DNA from: Bacteroidetes bacterium GWE2_42_24
GTDB taxonomy: Bacteria > Bacteroidota > Bacteroidia > Bacteroidales > TTA-H9
Length of the DNA stretch: 64,000 nt
Direction: 5' to 3'
Assembly: GCA_001768515.1 (NCBI GenBank)
Contig: MEOA01000045.1
Coordinates: forward strand, 1-64,000
Part shown: one piece after another, positions 62,356 to 64,000 of the stretch
Numbering within the stretch: the stretch's first letter is position 1
Layout: the number at the start of each line of letters is the position of its first letter
Made by a program: the position numbers and the translations under genes
The notes under the pieces: generated by a model
What the model was told of the DNA's origin: nothing
Databases searched by the model: none
The model's input: only the letters and a program-made list of their open reading frames with translations

Positions 62356-64000
62356 ATGCACCAGACATTTCCCGTTACCGGAATTACTTGTGCTGCCTGT
62401 TCGGTAAGCATCGAATCGTATCTTGGAAAGACCGCCGGGGTTGAACAGGTTGCTGTTAACTCAGTTGATCATACGGTGACCATAACCTGGAATCAGGATG
62501 TTATTTCTGCTGACGGGTTGGCCCGGGCAGTTGCCCCATTGGGTTACGGCATCATTACCGCATCGCCTGAAGATTATCCGGAAGCTGATCCTGAGGTGGT
62601 GCGTCACGATGAACTGATGAAGCTTCGCGACAGAACACGGAACGCTATCGTGTTGGCTGTTCCAGTGTTTGTTCTTGGAATGTTTTTTCATCATTTCGTG
62701 ATTGGACATTGGATATCAGCGTTTCTTACAACTATCATTATCTTTGGCCCCGGTGCAGATTTTTTTCGCAATGCACTTAAACAATTGCGCTATCGTCAGA
62801 CAGGTATGGATACATTGGTAGCGCTTAGTACCGGTATAGCTTGGAGTTATAGTCTGATAGCGCTTTTTACAGGCAGTCATCAGGTTTGGTTTGAATCTGC
62901 TGCGGTCATTTTCGCGTTTGTGCTGTTGGGAAAATATGCTGAAGACCGTGCCAGGAGCAGTAGTGCCAGCGCCATTAAAAAACTGATGAGTTTGCAGCCT
63001 TCAGAAATCACTGTAATCAGAAATGGACAGGAAGTGACTTTGAACCAGAAAGAGGTTCAGCCTTTCGATCGGGTGATTGTACAGCCTGCTGCCCGGATTC
63101 CTGTCGACGGGAAAGTGATTCGGGGAGAAAGCTTCGTGGATGAAAGCATGATCACCGGAGAGCCCTTGCCAGTGGAAAAGAAGAAAGGAGATCAGGTGAA
63201 AGCCGGGACCCTTAACCAGATGGGAAACTTGCTGATACTGGCCGAAAAAACAGGTGATGGTACACTGCTGGCGCAGATTGTCCGGGTAGTAAAACAAGCT
63301 CAGAGTACGAAAGCCCCGGCACAAAAACTGGCCGACCGGATTTCAGCAATATTCGTCCCTTTGGTTGCACTGATGGGGCTGCTAACCTTTGCCATTTGGA
63401 TAATTATAGGAGGTATAGAGGTGTGGCAACAGGCGCTCCAGGCAACCATCAGCGTGTTGATTATTGCCTGCCCGTGTGCACTTGGACTGGCTACGCCTAC
63501 TGCTATCATGGCAGGTATAGGGAGAGCAGCACAGGCGGGTGTGCTGGTGCGTGATGCAGAATCGCTTGAAAAGTTAGCCTCTGCTGATGTTTTGTTGGTC
63601 GATAAGACAGGTACGCTGACAAAAGGACATCCTGAAGTAACCCATTTGGAAATGGCAGGAGAAGATGAGGAGGTTGCCGCTGCTTTTCTGGCTCTGGAGC
63701 AAACATCGGGACATCCATTGGCTGAAGCCATCGTGGTGTATCTGAAGGAATTGGGATATCACGCCTATGAAGCAATTGAAACTACGACAATACCCGGCCG
63801 GGGTGTTGCTTATAATCAGAAGGGGTGTTTCTGGCTTGCGGGGAATCGTCTCTTTATAGAATCGGAAAAGATAATGATCCCTTCATCCTTTATTGAATTA
63901 AGTGAAAGCTGGAGCGAAGCAGGCCAGAGTCTTGTATGGTTTGCCATGGATGGTGAGGTGAAGGCATTGGCTGCGGTTGCAGATCCGCTTCGTGATGAAT
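62356..64000 (+). CDS. copA: Copper-type P-type ATPase, 3' end cut by the window
   Basis: A heavy-metal P1B ATPase of at least 548 residues that runs off the right edge. An N-terminal metal-binding HMA domain has the GITCAAC motif (C12, C15). The transmembrane metal motif CPC in [13 protein letters not shown] is near residue 373, the actuator loop has [18 protein letters not shown], and the phosphorylation site is DKTGTLT with D416. CPC and CxxC favour Cu(I) export. The hydrolysis-domain His-Pro pair (SGHPLAE) is also visible. No copper-responsive regulator is in view. The start is the ATG at 62356. Confidence 0.92.
   Translation, partial: MHQTFPVTGITCAACSVSIESYLGKTAGVEQVAVNSVDHTVTITWNQDVISADGLARAVAPLGYGIITASPEDYPEADPEVVRHDELMKLRDRTRNAIVLAVPVFVLGMFFHHFVIGHWISAFLTTIIIFGPGADFFRNALKQLRYRQTGMDTLVALSTGIAWSYSLIALFTGSHQVWFESAAVIFAFVLLGKYAEDRARSSSASAIKKLMSLQPSEITVIRNGQEVTLNQKEVQPFDRVIVQPAARIPVDGKVIRGESFVDESMITGEPLPVEKKKGDQVKAGTLNQMGNLLILAEKTGDGTLLAQIVRVVKQAQSTKAPAQKLADRISAIFVPLVALMGLLTFAIWIIIGGIEVWQQALQATISVLIIACPCALGLATPTAIMAGIGRAAQAGVLVRDAESLEKLASADVLLVDKTGTLTKGHPEVTHLEMAGEDEEVAAAFLALEQTSGHPLAEAIVVYLKELGYHAYEAIETTTIPGRGVAYNQKGCFWLAGNRLFIESEKIMIPSSFIELSESWSEAGQSLVWFAMDGEVKALAAVADPLRDE

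Noticed and set aside
1..64000. tRNA or rRNA genes
   Set aside because: I looked for T-arm words (GGTTCGAATCC-like) and rRNA cores. The few partial hits lie inside coding genes and cannot fold as tRNAs.

Overview
The window is a stretch of chromosome from a member of the Bacteroidota. Three things point there. One secreted enzyme ends in a type IX secretion sorting domain. Lineage-typical families are present (DUF1573, multi-repeat DUF349, TolC/HlyD/ABC-2 sets, a membrane-bound LytTR regulator). About twenty gene starts are preceded by the phylum's -7 element TAnnTTTG, several with TTG or TTTG about 19-20 bp upstream. A Bacteroidales-like organism is a reasonable guess, but no rRNA or marker tree is available here.

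Layout. 1-670 holds a decayed ISL3-type transposase. 726-4970 carries a DUF1573 protein, an aspartate-type aminotransferase and a five-repeat DUF349 protein. 5156-9279 (minus) is a tetR-tolC-hlyD-permease export operon. 9675-17772 has a T9SS-exported S1/P1-like nuclease, DUF2721, MtaD-type deaminase, RimO, a YwqK-type repeat protein and a large unknown secreted protein. 17927-22050 (minus) is a polar amino acid ABC transporter whose receptor/permease polypeptide has an unusual half-full-full-half arrangement of binding-protein lobes. 22051-25645 is a repeat-rich, decayed island with one small secreted protein and a broken PKD surface protein. 25646-42394 is dense: an HExxH membrane protein, TerB-like protein, DEAD helicase, diacylglycerol kinase, BadF-type kinase, HD/NhaD/aminotransferase operon, SDR, AsmA, chorismate synthase, amylase and DUF1848. 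42423-47614 has a P-loop kinase, an AlbA_2 protein, a GAF histidine kinase in an operon with an LpxR-like lipoprotein, and a GRAM-like protein. 47615-48497 has no protein gene but holds a sigma-54-type promoter followed by a hairpin-terminated transcript of about 135 nt. 48498-55374 carries a DUF6051 hydrolase, a membrane LytTR regulator with a membrane partner, carbamate kinase plus catabolic-type ornithine carbamoyltransferase, and an M19 dipeptidase. 55375-57280 is a second decayed island with another copy of the repeat seen at 22421. 57281-64000 has a lysozyme-like membrane protein, SSB, a zinc-ribbon protein, PAP2, an M28-PDZ peptidase and the start of a copper-type P-ATPase that runs off the end.

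The most unusual signals are the permuted ABC receptor, the putative sigma-54-dependent small RNA at 47984-48145, the dispersed 11-bp-iterated repeat family at 22421 and 55661, the LpxR-like protein with a lipoprotein head next to a histidine kinase, and a gluzincin-like protein with a helix-hairpin-helix and a membrane tail. Promoter positions were used to correct several gene starts. No tRNA, rRNA, CRISPR array or intact insertion sequence was seen.
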